Shown piece by piece: positions 60,248 through 61,914 of a stretch of DNA of 61,914 nt (positions are counted from its first letter, which is position 1; every line of letters begins with the position of its first letter). The notes beneath the pieces are model-generated. The model was not told the DNA's origin, searched no databases, and saw nothing but the letters and a program-made list of their open reading frames with translations. Location of the stretch: the NCBI GenBank assembly GCA_016840025.1, contig JAEOTF010000013.1:1-61914 (forward strand). Reading direction: 5' to 3'. The stretch comes from Candidatus Hodarchaeota archaeon. Lineage in GTDB: Archaea > Asgardarchaeota > Heimdallarchaeia > Hodarchaeales > YT1-039. The position numbers and the translations under genes were made by a program.

Positions 60248-61642
60248 TCAGCTTTCCGAACTTCTTACATCGGGAACTTTCTTTTCTTCCTTAATCTCTT
60301 CACTACTCGTCGCAGCTATTACTTCCTTATCTATTATAGGTGTAGGTTCTGCGAAATCAATCCCTAAGGTTTTCTCTACATTTGACAACCCCGTGAAAAA
60401 CCATAAATATCCTAATAACAGAAATCCTATTGATGCTGCTGCTAAATACACTATTCTAATGCCTATTGCCTCTGCTATGATTCCCGAGAGTATCATTCCG
60501 GCAGGAGCAGATATTTGTGCAATTGTCTGACGAACTGAGAAGACTCGTCCTATTTTCTCGGGGGGAACAACTGTCTGCCATATTGTTTGGCTGGATATAT
60601 TTGCTATAGGAAGATCTACTCCTAATATGAACATTCCAATCGCCATGAACCAGAAAGCTCCTTCTGGGGCAAACCCTACAAAGAAAAAACCGACATATCC
60701 AAGTGTTAACCCTCCAACGACACCATGTACTTTTTTCTTGAATCCTTTAGATAAAATTGTACTCATTAATATTGATCCCAAGAGGTTTCCGAGGCTATTA
60801 CAAGCAAGAAGTAATGCTAGTTCCCCCGCACCACCATTATTTACGGATTTAACCCAAAGCGGTAGCAGTATGTAAAGCGGCATATGAAAGAAATTAACAC
60901 TAGTAAAAACACTAAGTAGGGAAAGAAGCCCTTCTTTATCTCGGATGAAGGTTACTCCTTCTATAAATTCTTCTTTGAATGAAGTTTGTTCTTCTTCCTT
61001 GGTTTCCTTTTCCTTTGGTCTAACCGAGGGAATTTTAAGAAAGAGTAGTGGAACTACCGCTATTACAAAAGTTATTGCATCAATCCATAAAATTTCCCCA
61101 ATCTTCCAGTATTCCAGTAATAAAGCAGCTATTACAGGGCTAATAAGCGTGATCATGCCGTAAAGGAGATAGGTTAGCGCGTTTATGCGGGTAAGTTTAT
61201 CCCGTGGCACCATAAGTGGAACAATTGCTTCGGTAGCTGGCGTGTGGATTGCTTGAAAGCATGCCCTTACAGTATTTATTGCCAAAACATGCCAAATCGT
61301 AGCCAAATTTACCCAGAAAAAGTAAATAAGTATTAGAGTCATTACAGCCTGTAAAAAATCCACAGTCGCAATAATTTTCTTTCTAGACCATCGGTCAACC
61401 AATACTCCTGCAAAAGGGGTCAGAATAATAAAGGGTGCGAAATTCAAGAATGCTGCTAATCCGAGAAACACCTCACTACCCGTCTCTAAAACAATCCACC
61501 AAATAACAGCGAATCCGACTATATTTGACCCTAAAAGGGAAATTAATTGCCCTACCCAGAAAATAAGATATCCTTTAAAATTTGTAGGAGGAGAGGTAAC
61601 TGCGATAAAATCTTCAGCTTCGTTGTTCTGCCCTTGATTCAT
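60248..61642 (-). CDS. MFS transporter, MFS_3/macrolide-exporter type
   Basis: The 464-residue transporter has about 12 spans: GYLIFWVGQLISLLGSNIVGFAVIWWIVLETGSEVFLGLAAFLNFAPFIILTPFAGVLVDRWSRKKIIATVDFLQAV, the classic motif D/RW-x-R-K region, then FREEFIEGVTFIRDKEGLLSLL-like helix, and motif GRVFSVRQTIAQISAPAGMILSG. The group includes drug exporters such as MefA. The last 60 residues are a hydrophilic, acidic tail (EVIAATSSEEIKEEKKVPDV). Substrate unknown. Confidence 0.8.
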   Translation of the reverse strand: MNQGQNNEAEDFIAVTSPPTNFKGYLIFWVGQLISLLGSNIVGFAVIWWIVLETGSEVFLGLAAFLNFAPFIILTPFAGVLVDRWSRKKIIATVDFLQAVMTLILIYFFWVNLATIWHVLAINTVRACFQAIHTPATEAIVPLMVPRDKLTRINALTYLLYGMITLISPVIAALLLEYWKIGEILWIDAITFVIAVVPLLFLKIPSVRPKEKETKEEEQTSFKEEFIEGVTFIRDKEGLLSLLSVFTSVNFFHMPLYILLPLWVKSVNNGGAGELALLLACNSLGNLLGSILMSTILSKGFKKKVHGVVGGLTLGYVGFFFVGFAPEGAFWFMAIGMFILGVDLPIANISSQTIWQTVVPPEKIGRVFSVRQTIAQISAPAGMILSGIIAEAIGIRIVYLAAASIGFLLLGYLWFFTGLSNVEKTLGIDFAEPTPIIDKEVIAATSSEEIKEEKKVPDVRSSES

Positions 61643-61893
61643 CTAAAACCACCGAGTGATGTTTGCTATTGCCTTAGTACTGCATGATTTAGCATAACAT
61701 ATCTATTACTATCAAGTTTCCAGTAGATTTCAATATAAAAAAATCTTTATGTCTTTTACAATTTTATACGAAAATACAAAGCTTTGCAGTATAAACCGAG
61801 AAGTTAATTCACTCTTACTTAGATCTCTTCTCAAAATATGAAGAGATTAAAGAAGTTGGGGATTGAAAACCAATGTCTCTGGAGGAAGAAAGA

Positions 61894-61914
61894 ATGGGGG
61901 TCTTTAGAGTTTTA
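61894..61914 (+). CDS. Possible start of a partial gene at the window end
   Basis: A GGAGG at 61880-61884 is followed nine bases later by ATGGGGGTC, which opens a frame (MGVFRVL) to the window end. An earlier ATG at 61873 shares the frame. Too little is visible to name it. Confidence 0.25.

Overview
This window most likely comes from an archaeon, and an Asgard (Heimdall-like) archaeon is the best guess. The evidence is archaeal TATA boxes about 26 bases before leaderless start codons, a FAU-1 type archaeal ribonuclease, a Ras/Rab-like small GTPase, a PEF-CTERM surface-protein tail, surface beta-helix proteins, a RuBisCO-like protein and tungsten/molybdenum aldehyde oxidoreductase biology, all in AT-rich DNA. 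The placement is inference; there is no rRNA here. Shine-Dalgarno motifs are common, and TTG and GTG starts are frequent. At least two genes appear to start at ATT or CTG.

Layout. 1-4.5 kb: the end of an FGGY sugar kinase, then an operon (minus strand) of a helix-turn-helix regulator and two large secreted beta-helix proteins behind a promoter with two matching palindromes. 4.5-7.3 kb: a small membrane peptide, FAU-1, a multi-zinc-ribbon protein and a CHMI-type tautomerase. 7.3-13.9 kb: a broken PAS gene, a ferredoxin, a ferritin-like protein, an AEC transporter, two GAF proteins, and a RuBisCO-like protein with a small partner. 13.9-18 kb: the small GTPase, MarR and TetR regulators next to membrane proteins, and a methyltransferase. 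18-24.4 kb: a minus-strand run of a TPR protein, two paralogous zinc-ribbon proteins and a Ski2/Mtr4-like helicase. 24.5-27.9 kb: a probable structured RNA of about 400 nt followed by two unfamiliar genes, the second holding four exact-period (288 bp) HTH repeats. This is the best candidate for an undescribed system.

27.9-46 kb is a metabolic island: acetoacetyl-CoA synthetase, an Asp/Glu/hydantoin racemase, a cyclase-family hydrolase, a four-cluster ferredoxin, cytosine deaminase, and the three oxamate carbamoyltransferase subunits (FdrA/AllF, YlbE/AllG, YlbF/AllH). It also holds several regulators, an aldehyde ferredoxin oxidoreductase with a MoaD/ThiS-like protein, and a thiolase-like/DUF35/GNAT operon. 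Together they suggest breakdown of cyclic or ureido nitrogen compounds, with carbamoyl transfer for energy or nitrogen and a tungsten enzyme for aldehydes. A RelE-type toxin-antitoxin pair and two ghost fragments of local genes show rearrangement here.

46-61.9 kb: a YdjM-like membrane protein, a flavin reductase-like protein, three polytopic glycosyltransferase-like proteins, an HxlR regulator, a PEP carboxylase remnant, secreted and membrane proteins, a type I methylase plus specificity subunit with no restriction subunit, an EutA-like reactivase without its lyase, a sugar-nucleotide-type epimerase and an MFS exporter. No tRNA, rRNA or CRISPR array was recognised.
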